Positions 54,101-61,266 of a stretch of 64,000 nucleotides of DNA are shown one piece after another (within the stretch, counting starts at the first letter, position 1; each line of letters starts with the position of its first letter). The notes beneath the pieces are model-generated. The model did not search any database. It was not told the origin of the DNA and saw only the letters and a program-made list of their open reading frames with translations. Origin of the DNA: Phalacrocorax aristotelis (taxonomy: Eukaryota; Chordata; Aves; Suliformes; Phalacrocoracidae); the NCBI RefSeq assembly GCF_949628215.1, contig NC_134279.1:9840041-9904040 (forward strand), in the 5' to 3' direction. The position numbers and the translations under genes are program-made.

Positions 54101-57100
54101 TCTCAAAATCTCATCTGTTTCATACTGTCCAAGTGCCACATTTAGCCTCTGATCTGAAAATACAAAGTTTGAGAATCAAAGCTACAACACAGGCCATTAT
54201 CTAGGTAAATCTGATGGGCAGTGAGAAATATATTTAACAGTGTAGTGCTTTGAAGGAACACAACATGCTTCATGAAATTCTTCCATTTCGCACAATTATT
54301 TTAATGAAAATAGGACTTGAAAAAGCCTATGAAGACTGTGTAATAGCAATGAATTCCATTTCTTCCATATGCCTTCTGTTTTCTTTCACAGATTTTAAAA
54401 AAATGAATTTTCTGCCTAGAAAACCCACAAACATACACACAACTTAAAGGTTCATAAGACCTAAGTGCAACAAATCACACCGTGTGTCCAATTCAATTAG
54501 GTGGATGTTTGACAATTAACCTGTTGCTGGGAACTCAAGCCTGCACTTCTCAATAAACTTTTAACAAACTTAGGTCAAGCGAGATTCACTGAAAAATAAT
54601 CTGTGCACTGAAGTACATCCAGAAGAAACCCCAACAGAATGAAGAAATGCAGTCTGTGAGTATCTACTTTTTCTAAAAGCAGCGAAGTATAACGAGTAAA
54701 AAGATTTCACACTGCTGAGCTGGGAACGTCAACTAAGGCATCATTCTTCCTTACTCATCCAACTTTGGCTATGCAAATTTCACACACTACTTGTATTACA
54801 AATGAAAGAGCTAGCGGAAGGTTGGAAGGGAGAAATAACAGCTCTCTCCACTTGTTCATGGAGTGTTCTTTGATATTACAAAAGCACAGTATAACCAGCC
54901 AGTCAAAAGAGGGGATCATCCTGCTGTATTCAGCATTGGTGTGACCCCACCTTGAGTGCTGTGAGCAGTTCTGGGCCCTACAATTTAAGGATGTGATGTG
55001 AACATCTTTGAATGCGTCCAGAGGAGAGCAACAAAGCTGGTGAAAGGGCAGAAAGAATGTCCTGCGAGGAGCGGCTGAGGACTTCGGGCTCGTCTAGGCT
55101 GGAGAAAAGGAGGCTGAGGGGTGACCTCATTGCTCTCTACAGCTTCCTGAGGAAGGGAAGCAGAGAGGGAGCTGCTCTTCTCCCTGGCATCCAGCAATAG
55201 GACGCACAGGAATGGTTCAAAGCTGTGCCAGGGGTAGTTCAGACTTGACATTAGGAAACAGCTCTTTACAAAAAGGGTGGTCAAACACTGGAACAGGCTT
55301 CCTAGAGAGGTGGTCAGTGTCCCCAGCCTGTCAGTGTTCAAGAGGCATTTGGACAATGCCCTCAACAACATGCTTTAACTTTTGGTCAGCCCTGAATTGG
55401 TCAGGACTATATAATCGTTGTAGCTCTCTTCCAGCTTAAATCTTCTGTTCTGTAAGAATCTGTGTGACACTGTTGTAACTGGAATGGGTAAAGAGGAAGA
55501 AAAAGGAAGTCAGGAAGATAACACACACATTTCAATTTAAAACGGCTTCTTGCCTATTTTTCTTGATACACATCCCATGGTTCTTTTTCTGGGTCTAATC
55601 TTCTGAAGGAGGATATAGGAAAAAGACAAAGGGGATAGAAAGGAGGTAACAGTAAAAGGATACCAAGGAACAGGAAGGGGTAACTGGTTGCTCTCACCAG
55701 CCAAAGCAGTCTGCAAACATGAGAGGCCATAGATGCAAAAGGGGACAAATCTTAAACGCTCCTTACAGATGTACTCCCCTTCACCAATGAATCACTAAAT
55801 ACATTCTGAAAAGTTCTATATATTTAGAAGCTTATCACAAAAATATGGAATGGATGAATTATTACTTGTAGGGTTGGCTGCTGATACTGCAAAAAGCATT
55901 CAGGTAGAACTCAATTTATAACGGATCAGTGCCAGAGACTGTCACTTCATTCTGAGAACCTTCTTTACAGCTACATATTTAACACAATAAATATTTATTC
56001 TACAAAGCTAAACATAACAGTGCTTGGAGAATCTCTTTTTGTGTGTGTTTACACACATTCAGCATTTCAGAACTTCGATTTCACATTCATGAAACAAGAG
56101 AAACGTCAATCCATACATCAGACTTAGAGCAGGCCTCAAATAACTTATGTCTCAGCTGGCATGCAAACCAACTTCAGATTTGTCATTTGGTGCCTTTCAA
56201 AATGTATGAAGTTTTTTAAAGAGAGAATTAAACTCCATGATAGAAAAGGCAACTCTTTCCACTTCGCAGTGAATTTAGTCTAAGCTCCATCCAAAGCCTA
56301 AAGACTTGTAAAATAAGAAGCTACGTCCCGGCAAATTAAATACATATGAAAAAGCAAAATACCAGTATTTATAAATCCATTATTTGTTCACATCACAGTA
56401 CAATAAATACTCATGCAGAGCTCGACAAAGATACAGGCTTTTGAGCCAGGATGACTCTGTTGGCTGAGACAGAAGCTTTTCTGTTACTAAGGTCCTTGGA
56501 ATCAAGAGCTGGTCTTTCACCTTTGGCCACCCAAAGCTGTCAAAGTTTAGCATCAACTAAAATTTTGATTTTTGAGTGATGCACTTTATGCACTGCAATC
56601 CTCTCCTACTTCCTGCTGTGCTATCAAGTTGTACCGCAACGCTAATTAGCGACGGGGACGGTAACACTTGGGACACCACTTCAACCCATTCCCTATTTAT
56701 AGGGATATAAGCTGTGCAGAAGCAACTTTTGCCAGTATTTTGCTGGTAATTAAAGCATACTCTGATTCAATCATATTAAGCTGACATTAGAATTATCAAA
56801 GTTATAACAATGAATACTTAATTAAAAATACTTATTTTAGTCTGTAAAGCAAATTTTATGAGTAATTGGCCAGACAGCTTTTTTGCCTCTGGGGTGCAAG
56901 CCGAGCATAGGTAATAGGGTAGCAACGTAACTACAGAAAACAGGCATTATGACATAAAATGCATGTGATTTTGGCTGTTACCCTCACCACCAGCTTTTAA
57001 TTATCAGCCTTCAGCTAACTGAAAAAAAAAACAGTTTTGATGGGTATTCGCTATAGCAAACCCTAGAAGAGCTACAGAATATAAACCTTCGTTGCTACAA

Positions 57101-57259
57101 CCACGGGCAAAAAAGGGTTTCTACCCTCTGTGGAAACTGACCCCAGCTGCCGAGAGGCGGCCTCGGCTCCGCGCCCCCACCAGCCCCGGGGCAGCCCGCG
57201 AACCGCCCGCTCGCGGGGACCTCACCTGGCTCTCCCCCACTGCCGAGATCAGTGGCCAT
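12126..57259 (-). CDS. SCLT1: SCLT1, sodium channel and clathrin linker 1, complete
   Basis: Twenty-one minus-strand exons join with matching phases into 684 codons plus TAA: 57226-57259, 54086-54153, 53317-53369, 52313-52382, 51165-51220, 50656-50788, 49768-49890, 47723-47788, 45012-45082, 39086-39176, 38841-38932, 36982-37159, 33358-33456, 31615-31686, 30587-30661, 29936-30081, 28844-29036, 27277-27473, 16099-16177, 14930-15025, 12126-12188. The human protein has about 688 residues. From residue ~55 on it is almost continuous Glu/Gln/Lys/Leu-rich coiled coil with clear blocks of human identity ([47 protein letters not shown]). SCLT1 is known as a distal-appendage protein of the mother centriole required for membrane docking and ciliogenesis, and was first described as linking Nav1.8 to clathrin. 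The first ~50 residues diverge from mammals. Confidence 0.96.
12189..14929 (-). other. SCLT1: SCLT1 intron 20
   Basis: 2.7 kb between exons 20 and 21. I see a T-rich/G-rich tract around 12865-12890 and otherwise no repeat, RNA gene or conserved frame. Confidence 0.75.
14930..15025 (-). CDS. SCLT1: SCLT1 coding exon 20
   Basis: The acceptor is ATTTACACAG and the donor GTACGG. Residues 633-664, [20 protein letters not shown] then [12 protein letters not shown]. The LQRRLSQAE block is shared with human. Confidence 0.95.
15026..16098 (-). other. SCLT1: SCLT1 intron 19
   Basis: 1.1 kb of AT-rich unique-looking sequence; nothing recognised. Confidence 0.75.
16099..16177 (-). CDS. SCLT1: SCLT1 coding exon 19
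   Basis: The acceptor GGTTAATAG has a weak pyrimidine tract; the donor is GTAAGA. Residues 607-632, [20 protein letters not shown] then NEKVTE (human [24 protein letters not shown]). Confidence 0.94.
16914..16925 (+). repeat. G12 homopolymer
   Basis: Twelve consecutive G on the plus strand, next to a short CCTCTGACCAGAGG inverted repeat. It lies on the non-template side of no gene; the SCLT1 transcript carries C12 here. Confidence 0.9.
21043..21573 (-). mobile_element. degenerate solo LTR of an avian endogenous retrovirus
   Basis: On the minus strand the element begins TATACTGGCTTTGGCTGGGA and reads on through AGTTAATTTTC. It passes a GGGGTCAGC...CAAAGGGATATCCC block, has ATTAAA at 21182-21177 followed by the R/U5-like part, and ends near GGTCAATCCACCTC. 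This order is that of a widespread bird LTR I recognise, whose intact copies start TGTGCTGG. The terminal TG is mutated, the TATA region is degraded, no internal retroviral sequence is present and no clear target duplication is visible. It lies in the same orientation as SCLT1. The family name is not assigned. Confidence 0.6.
24661..24700. repeat. perfect 13-bp inverted repeat with 14-nt loop
   Basis: AGCTCCCAGTGTC at 24661-24673 is the exact reverse complement of 24688-24700. Pairing does not extend outward, so the hairpin is short for a microRNA precursor. Confidence 0.9.
27277..27473 (-). CDS. SCLT1: SCLT1 coding exon 18
   Basis: The acceptor is TTTTTTCCAG and the donor GTAAGT. Residues 541-605 run from [20 protein letters not shown] through [20 protein letters not shown] to SKL; Lys606 is split AA|A. 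It is the largest SCLT1 coding exon (197 nt). Confidence 0.96.
27474..28843 (-). other. SCLT1: SCLT1 intron 17
   Basis: 1.4 kb, AT-rich. No repeat or frame recognised. Confidence 0.75.
28844..29036 (-). CDS. SCLT1: SCLT1 coding exon 17
   Basis: The acceptor is CTTCTTTCAG and the donor GTATGG. Residues 477-540 include [40 protein letters not shown] and AQQKAKIK, all close to human. Confidence 0.96.
29037..29935 (-). other. SCLT1: SCLT1 intron 16
   Basis: 0.9 kb; nothing recognised. Confidence 0.75.
29936..30081 (-). CDS. SCLT1: SCLT1 coding exon 16
   Basis: The acceptor is TATTCCTCAG and the donor GTAAGT. Residues 428-475 start [20 protein letters not shown] (human IYREGRGNESDYRKLEEMHQ) and end KLKQLEM; the next codon is split AA|C. 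Confidence 0.96.
30082..30586 (-). other. SCLT1: SCLT1 intron 15
   Basis: 0.5 kb; nothing recognised. Confidence 0.75.
30587..30661 (-). CDS. SCLT1: SCLT1 coding exon 15
   Basis: The acceptor is TAAAATAG, with a weak pyrimidine tract, and the donor GTAAGG. Residues 403-427, [20 protein letters not shown] then EELEK. Confidence 0.94.
30662..31614 (-). other. SCLT1: SCLT1 intron 14
   Basis: 0.95 kb; AT-rich, nothing recognised. Confidence 0.75.
31615..31686 (-). CDS. SCLT1: SCLT1 coding exon 14
   Basis: The acceptor is TGATCACAG and the donor GTATGG. Residues 379-402, [20 protein letters not shown] then ALQM, match human [20 protein letters not shown]. Confidence 0.95.
31687..33357 (-). other. 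SCLT1: SCLT1 intron 13
   Basis: 1.7 kb. The plus frame at 32270-32506 has no recognisable similarity and I treat it as chance. Confidence 0.75.
33358..33456 (-). CDS. SCLT1: SCLT1 coding exon 13
   Basis: The acceptor is TTTTTCTAG and the donor GTAAGT. Residues 346-378, [20 protein letters not shown] then [13 protein letters not shown]; phase 0 at both ends. Confidence 0.95.
33880..33942. repeat. CA/TA microsatellite
   Basis: Interrupted TACACACACG units followed by TACATATATATACACACATA. Confidence 0.88.
36110..36900. mobile_element. decayed CR1-related LINE fragment
   Basis: Two diverged blocks recall an old amniote CR1-type LINE. CACTTTCCTAATTCTCC...TTGCCTGAAATGGGCTGATCAC is one. The other, near 36640-36760, is a 'gap-closing' stretch (TTGATAAGAAACGCTGTCAAAAATTT...GATCACC). 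Divergence is high, so boundaries and orientation are uncertain; I judge this from remembered repeats only. Confidence 0.4.
36982..37159 (-). CDS. SCLT1: SCLT1 coding exon 12
   Basis: The acceptor is TGTCTTACAG and the donor GTAAGG. Residues 287-345 run from [20 protein letters not shown] to [12 protein letters not shown]. The last block is nearly identical to human. Confidence 0.96.
37160..38840 (-). other. SCLT1: SCLT1 intron 11
   Basis: 1.7 kb. A direct repeat of TTTTTGTAGAACCAAA occurs at about 37810 and 37833. Nothing else is recognised. Confidence 0.7.
38841..38932 (-). CDS. SCLT1: SCLT1 coding exon 11
   Basis: The acceptor is TTCTTTCTAG and the donor GTAATC. Residues 256-285, [20 protein letters not shown] then [10 protein letters not shown]; Arg286 is split. 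It is separated from exon 10 by an intron of only 153 bp, the shortest in the gene. Confidence 0.95.
39086..39176 (-). CDS. SCLT1: SCLT1 coding exon 10
   Basis: The acceptor is TTTATACAG and the donor GTACTC. Residues 226-255 start [20 protein letters not shown] and end [10 protein letters not shown], following the human QAKLELRVAVAKVEEL region. Confidence 0.94.
39220..39233 (+). repeat. G14 homopolymer
   Basis: Fourteen G on the plus strand, 44 bp upstream (in transcript sense) of the exon 10 acceptor; the transcript carries C14, just beyond the pyrimidine tract. Confidence 0.9.
39409..39462 (-). mobile_element. CR1 LINE 3' tail fragment
   Basis: CACAGAATCACAGG, then TTGGAAGGGACCTCAGGGA and TCATCTAATCCAACC, is the reverse complement of the conserved CR1 3' end. 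The 8-bp terminal repeat is on the left, so the element points to the minus strand. Only about 50 bp are recognisable. Confidence 0.85.
41800..42160. other. GC-rich island inside an AT-rich intron, unidentified
   Basis: The block starts near AGCCCAGCAGTGAAGCTGTG and is rich in C/G runs (CCACCCCACCAGGCCCCAGG), unlike the surrounding intron. It contains two chance frames, on opposite strands. It may be an old mobile-element insertion, but I cannot name one and see no terminal repeats or target duplication. Confidence 0.4.
45012..45082 (-). CDS. SCLT1: SCLT1 coding exon 9
   Basis: The acceptor is TATTTTGCAG and the donor GTATAA. Residues 202-224 contain [20 protein letters not shown] then KQL; Arg225 is split. 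Confidence 0.95.
45640..46660. mobile_element. decayed CR1-related LINE, with an internal second copy
   Basis: TGTGAGATCTTTCTGCAAAT, TTCTGCAGTTTACTTCGGTT and AACATTTATAAATATGCCGAACAAC follow the order of an ancient amniote CR1-type LINE (antisense reading). A shorter second copy of the first part follows: 45808-45890 and 46530-46615 share 'AGACCATCA...GCATTACTTTGCTTTTATT'. Both are too mutated to code. Confidence 0.5.
46665..46795 (+). mobile_element. CR1-like LINE fragment
   Basis: CTCAGCTGGAGTACTGCACT, then GTTCCAGCACCACAGTTCAAGAAG and ATTGGAAAGAATTTAAAGG, matches the CR1 region 'ctggagtactgtgtccagtt...caagaa', diverged by many substitutions. Confidence 0.55.
47723..47788 (-). CDS. SCLT1: SCLT1 coding exon 8
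   Basis: The acceptor is CTCTCTTTAG and the donor GTAAGT. It encodes residues 180-201, [20 protein letters not shown] then EL, matching human DQLFDFQQLTKQLHVTNENM. Confidence 0.95.
48091..48122. repeat. three-unit 10-bp tandem repeat
   Basis: AACTACTATA is repeated twice exactly, then once as AGCTACTATA. Confidence 0.9.
48304..48320 (+). repeat. A17 homopolymer
   Basis: Seventeen A followed by A-rich CAACCAAAAAACACC. No retrogene body is recognisable upstream of it. Confidence 0.85.
49768..49890 (-). CDS. SCLT1: SCLT1 coding exon 7
   Basis: The acceptor is GTAATTTAG and the donor GTAATT. Residues 139-179 include [20 protein letters not shown] and [18 protein letters not shown]. The block is strongly conserved (human QAVELWQTVSQELDRL) and both ends are phase 0. 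Confidence 0.96.
49891..50655 (-). other. SCLT1: SCLT1 intron 6
   Basis: 0.77 kb; nothing recognised. Confidence 0.75.
50656..50788 (-). CDS. SCLT1: SCLT1 coding exon 6
   Basis: The acceptor is TGAATTTCAG and the donor GTGTGTG, the least typical donor in the gene. Residues 95-138 run from [17 protein letters not shown] to [12 protein letters not shown], close to human. Confidence 0.95.
50789..51164 (-). other. SCLT1: SCLT1 intron 5
   Basis: 0.38 kb; nothing recognised. Confidence 0.75.
51165..51220 (-). CDS. SCLT1: SCLT1 coding exon 5
   Basis: The acceptor is TTTGTGTTAG and the donor GTAAAT. Residues 76-93 ([18 protein letters not shown]) plus split Arg94; VTKENER matches human VIKENER. 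Confidence 0.93.
51221..52312 (-). other. SCLT1: SCLT1 intron 4
   Basis: 1.1 kb; nothing recognised. Confidence 0.75.
52313..52382 (-). CDS. SCLT1: SCLT1 coding exon 4
   Basis: The acceptor is CTTTTTAG and the donor GTATGG. Residues 53-75 ([20 protein letters not shown] then LYQ) match human PLVTEYDKHLGELNGQLKYYQ. Coiled coil begins here. Confidence 0.93.
52383..53316 (-). other. SCLT1: SCLT1 intron 3
   Basis: 0.93 kb; AT-rich, nothing recognised. Confidence 0.75.
53317..53369 (-). CDS. SCLT1: SCLT1 coding exon 3
   Basis: The acceptor is CCATTGCAG and the donor GTAACT. It encodes residues 35-51, [17 protein letters not shown], plus two bases of Arg52. It is Gly-rich and poorly conserved, matching in position the human QGEGDDTFENLVFDQ stretch. 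Confidence 0.82.
53370..54085 (-). other. SCLT1: SCLT1 intron 2
   Basis: 0.72 kb. It contains a short local duplication of TTCTGCACAGA near 53702-53732; otherwise nothing. Confidence 0.75.
54086..54153 (-). CDS. SCLT1: SCLT1 coding exon 2
   Basis: The acceptor is TATTTTCAG and the donor GTATGT. It completes Asp12 and encodes residues 13-34, [20 protein letters not shown] then EQ. The RLN core and the following Tyr/Gln pattern align with the human NRRLNEDFRRYQ region, though similarity is low. Confidence 0.8.
54154..57225 (-). other. SCLT1: SCLT1 intron 1
   Basis: 3.1 kb between the CpG-island first exon and exon 2. It contains the longest CR1 copy of the window (about 54905-55466). I searched the remainder for a better match to the mammalian N terminus and found none. 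Confidence 0.75.
54905..55466 (+). mobile_element. CR1 LINE 3' fragment, opposite to SCLT1
   Basis: Characteristic CR1 text runs left to right: TTGAGTGCTGTGAGCAGTTCTGGGCCC, GTCCAGAGGAGAGCAACAAAG, GGCTGGAGAAAAGGAGGCTGAGGGG, GACCTCATTGCTCTCTACA, then TTAGGAAACAGCTCTTTACA. It closes with a worn version of the CR1 8-bp 3' repeat (CTTCTGTTCTGTAAGAATCTGTG). It is 5' truncated and has lost its reading frame, the usual state of bird CR1 copies. Confidence 0.88.
57226..57259 (-). CDS. SCLT1: SCLT1 coding exon 1 (start codon)
   Basis: The ATG at 57259-57257 has A at -3 and G at +4. It encodes [11 protein letters not shown] and leaves one base (G) before the donor GTGAGG. That phase exactly accepts exon 2, which begins with two bases completing the codon. 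The exon lies in the CpG island. The residues do not match the mammalian start (MAAEID...), so the assignment rests on phase, donor, Kozak context and position. Confidence 0.75.
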
Positions 57260-57655
57260 ATTTCCAGTGGAACGCTTCACCGCCGCTCTCCTCCCCGGGG
57301 AAAGCCTGCAAACACCCCGGGGAAAGCCGGTGACTCCAGCCGCTCGCCGCCCCGGGGCCCGGCGGGGTTGCACCTCACCGACAGACGGCGAAGGCAAGAG
57401 CCGCTCGGGGGAGAGACGGAGGCAACGGGCGCCGGGGACGCGCTGCCCTCGCCTCCCGGCTCGCACTTCTTTCGGGAAGTGAAGCCGCGACTGGGCGTGG
57501 GCAGCGATCAGAAGCTCCCCCTCCGCAGCAGCCCCGTCCCTTCAGCCCGGCACGGCGTCTCACGGCACCACGGCGGCAACCGACCGCTTCCCGCCCCGCG
57601 GACGCGCCGGGACGGCAGGCGGGCGGCAGGCGGGGGTGAGACGAGGCAGGCTGCG

Positions 57656-57667
57656 TGCGCATGCGCG
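57656..57667. promoter_or_regulatory. NRF1-type site TGCGCATGCGCG
   Basis: Matches the NRF1 consensus TGCGCATGCGCA except for the last base, with the full GCGCATGCGC palindrome. It lies about 400 bp upstream of the SCLT1 ATG, on the C4orf33 side of the island, where a shared element would be expected. Confidence 0.65.
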
Positions 57668-57760
57668 CTGGGGCGCCGCGGCGGCCCCTGCTCAGCTGCG
57701 GGGGGAGGCGGGAAGCGCGCGGCGTGCTGGGGAGCAGAGTTTTCTCTCAGAGTCGCAGCG

Positions 57761-60700
57761 GGTGCCTGGAGGTGTAAGGATTCCTTTGCTACACTTCCCT
57801 GAGAAGCTTATGGGTCAAAGATAGGCGCTTACGCGTTAAACTTCTCTTCAGGAAATGCCGCTGCTATTAGGAGTAGGCGGGTGGTGACCGCAGCCGGGAG
57901 CGGTGTGGAGCCCTCTGGGAGCTCGCGCCTGTCTCTAGTAACGAAGTCTTAACTACAGTAAAAGCTGCTGTCTCTTACGCATGTTTCCAACTTTTCCCTT
58001 GTCCTCTTGCAGCAATTAGGAAAAGCACCAACCTAATTACTTCCTGCTTGTTTCTGTGCTTCTCACCAGCGTCGGTACGGTTTGGGCTGGAAGACGTAAA
58101 TCCTTTCCATTTGGGGAGTCGTGAGGCGATCACAGCAGCAAGGAGCAGGAGCTTTCTCCTCGCTGGTGAAGTGTGACTCTCGTGTGGCCGGGGTCTGAGC
58201 CTCTGTGGGGCTTGAGGCCGTGCAGTGTGAGTGCTTTTAAATGGCTGAGAAAGTAACTTGCTGTAAAACTATTTCATTCAGCGTTTGTATCTCTTTACAG
58301 TGAATTAACGACTGGCTGAGATGTAGGGTTAAAAGGTAATGAGAGGTTTCCTCGTGCTCTTTTATATGACTTCTACACCATTGCTATGTCTTGCTGTTTT
58401 TATTATAATTGGAAAGCGTGCTAGTAGCCAGCTTACCTAAGTCTATTCAATGTAATAAAACTTGCACGAACCACCATTACTTTGGAAAATCTTGGATCTG
58501 CTGTCCTTTAAATTGAGCAAGTGTGGTACTAGGTAGACCTCTAATGAAAGCTAATGAATGTTTTGCAATTTGCCTTATTACTTTATGGTTCTTTTTAAAA
58601 TTGTATTTTTTTTCAAGAGTAATATTGGATTACAACAATGGACTAAATCTTCAGTACATTCATTTAAGTGCACTGTAAGCTGTTTCTGCAGGAGTTAAGG
58701 ATTTTACAAAAAAAGTTATCTGTCTCATATAGGTACAAACAGGAATGTGATGCTTCTTCTATCTCATCATTTTAGACACTACAGCTATATTGCTTTAAAA
58801 CACTATTGAAATCTGGCAGTATTTTCAAGTAGGTGTTTCAGATATTTGCCTTGACCAGTGAATGCAAATAAATATATTAGCACACACTGAAAATAGAATA
58901 ATAGAAGGAAATGTTGACTTTTAAGTGCACAGTGTTAATTTAATGGTGTAGTATAAAGTGGTTTCATAACACTTTATTAACTTTCTTAGATGCGCCCATC
59001 TACTCTTAAACTTTACTCTTTTGAGTAAGTGATCCTGCATGTGGAATTCTGTCTTGTTTCCTTCCACGGTAAGTGCACATAAGGCATGTGTGCTCCATTT
59101 ACGGGAGCTCTGTTCATTGCAGAAAAACACTAGGAAGGGGCTTACCCTCTGTGGATACTTCATACTCATGCTGCTCAGTGTTTGCAGCTTGGAAATCTGA
59201 AAACGTAACACGTGCCTACATTTCCTGTGGATTAATATTTTCTAGATCAGTTTGAGGCAAAATAGCCATTGAGCAGCTGTTTGTGTTGTGAAAGGGACTT
59301 ATTTAACATATTGCTCTTTTATTTGATGGCGTGCATGGTAATTGCTGCAGAAGAGTTGTCGCTGTGCTTGCTTAGAATGCCTTTTCTTACTAGTTCTCTC
59401 TTTTTGTTTTAAACTGTGGATGATTTAGTTTTGCCTGTTTGAGGTACTACTAATACTGGACTATGAGCCAGTTCCTGCTGACTTAAGCATGCTGTTAGGA
59501 GGCTGTTGGGTGTCTTCGCTCCCCATGCTTTGTACACTGACTGTTTTCTTTCAACTCGTGTCATCTTGCTTCCAGAAACTTGCTATTTGAGTTGGAGCGA
59601 ACGTTAGTGATGGTAGAGTCTTTCAGAGTTTCTAGGGCTATCCCAGGTCTCTTGCATAAAGCACATTTGATGCTTGCCTAGCATATCATGCAGGTAAAAT
59701 GCTGACATAAGAATTTAATTAGCTTTCAGTTTGTTTAAATACAACCTTGTCAAAAGTGATCGTCCAATAATTGATTTTTCCTTTTTTACTGGTCATCTTA
59801 AATTAAGGTCTCTAATTACTAAATCTGTTGCTTCAGATTTTCTCTAATCTGTCACACTTCTTTGATCACATCGTTGTCTCCTTGATTGTGAGTGTATCTG
59901 CTTACCAGTCGTCACTCTAGCTATTTTACCGACTTGAACTCAAAGAGAAGAGGTCTGGTGCTTTTCAGCATGAAAGTCAGTGAATGGAAACTGGCTAGTG
60001 TGACTGTAGCAGAGGGCATGAGGCACTGTTAACGTGTAGTCGTAAGAGCAAGGCTATGGCATGTAGGGAAGTGTAATGCCTGTGGTTACATTCTGCTCAT
60101 GTACTACACCTGCTGACAATACCTGCAGAATGTGGCAAGTTATGCTTACCTTTCTGTGAGTCTGAAGAACATGGGTGTCTGGGAAGAGGTGAAATGACAC
60201 AGTTTAGTGTTCCCCACTGAAGGAAACGTGATTACTACAACTTAGCTACTGAGCTAGTACCTCTCTGGTCACAGGACTTAAACAGTGTGTGCGTAATTCT
60301 CAGGCTATGTGCTGCCAGTTCCCTTCTTGTACAGCTAGGAGATGTGTCAGGGAACAAATCAAGGATCACCTTTGTGGAGGTGGAAAGGAACTCCTAATAC
60401 TGAGGAGGGGAGGGGTAAGGGGCTGTGAACCTGTTGGAAACTGGCCTCCACTGATTCATTTGCTTATTAAATAGCTTAAGGCTATGCTTAAGGTTTGTAC
60501 AGTTATTTCTAAGTAACAACAGCTGTTGGAGTGCAGTGTTCTCTGTTCTTGCTGGTCTGCAAACGTTCAGTGTGTTTAACAAGATATGCTTGCAGTTTTC
60601 CTTGAAATCCTGTAGTTTGGCTGGTTTGCAATGACCACAAAGGAAAGTTTTAGCTAATTGTTTCATCTTGCATCTCAGATTCATGGAAGTTTTTCTCGAT

Positions 60701-61076
60701 GTGTTTTTCTCATATTACCAAATGATCTAAGATCATGTAGTGGAGATTTTTTGTTTATCTGATCTCTTGATAAATATTTCTGATGGTTTTGAAAGGTGTT
60801 TGTTTGGGTACATAGTTGAAATGCCTTAAGCTTGGTAAGACTTCAGAGTGATTTGTAACCACGCAGGTGTAAAAACTTACGAAAAGCATTCATGTAACTG
60901 TTTAGTTGGTTTATAAAGCTAAACTATCCCAGCTCTTCTAATGTGTAAAACCATGATTTGATGATTTTACAAAGTGTGGTTTTGTTTTGTTTTTCTTTCC
61001 AAGCAAACAGTGTGGTTGGTGCTGAAATGGAATCTGAGATTCTCTTTGACAGAAACTTTGTTTCTCATTTCTGTAG
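57761..61076 (+). other. C4orf33 5' region and first intron (first exon not resolved)
   Basis: The coding exon at 61077 begins with an acceptor, so at least one noncoding exon must lie upstream, probably at the edge of the CpG island. GGAG|GTGTAAGG near 57771 and GCAGT|GTGAGT near 58228 are donor candidates; I cannot choose between them. The rest is AT-rich intron without recognisable repeats. Confidence 0.5.
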
Positions 61077-61266
61077 TACCTGAAGATGGAATTTACAATT
61101 AAGCACACATGGGATGGTTTGCCTGTGAGCCATGAGCCAGTAACAATTGTGCTGAAGTCAGGCAATGCAGGACTGCTAATGGAAGTTAATGCTCCCTTCT
61201 TTAATGATCCTCCAGCACCACTTGGAGAGCCAGGGAAACCATTTAGAAGGCTGTGGGACTATGAGG
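61077..61266 (+). CDS. C4orf33: C4orf33 first coding exon (ATG at 61086)
   Basis: The acceptor is CTCATTTCTGTAG; nine noncoding bases precede the ATG, which has A at -3 and G at +4. It encodes 60 residues and one base (G) before the donor GTAAGT. Confidence 0.92.

Larger units (their letters stand above)
57130..57760. promoter_or_regulatory. CpG island, probable bidirectional SCLT1/C4orf33 promoter
   Basis: G+C and CG dinucleotides rise sharply here from AT-rich flanks on both sides. The island contains the SCLT1 start exon on the minus strand, and the C4orf33 homologue follows on the plus strand. No TATA box is obvious, as expected for a CpG-island promoter. ETS-like GGGAAGTG (near 57473) and the NRF1-type palindrome at 57656 lie inside. 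SCLT1 transcription probably starts between 57260 and 57650. Confidence 0.8.

Noticed and set aside
54985..55439. Frames on both strands around 55000-55440
   Set aside because: They are translations of the CR1 fragment; the frame is not the intact CR1 reverse transcriptase.
57260..57466. In-frame upstream extension of the SCLT1 start
   Set aside because: The frame is open upstream, but the only start there is a GTG codon. The ATG at 57259 has a good Kozak context, and the extension is low-complexity.
57092..57802. 236-codon plus-strand frame in the CpG island
   Set aside because: Stop codons are rare in GC-rich DNA. The residues are low-complexity Arg/Pro/Gly/Ala with no family resemblance, and the frame overlaps the SCLT1 first exon on the other strand.
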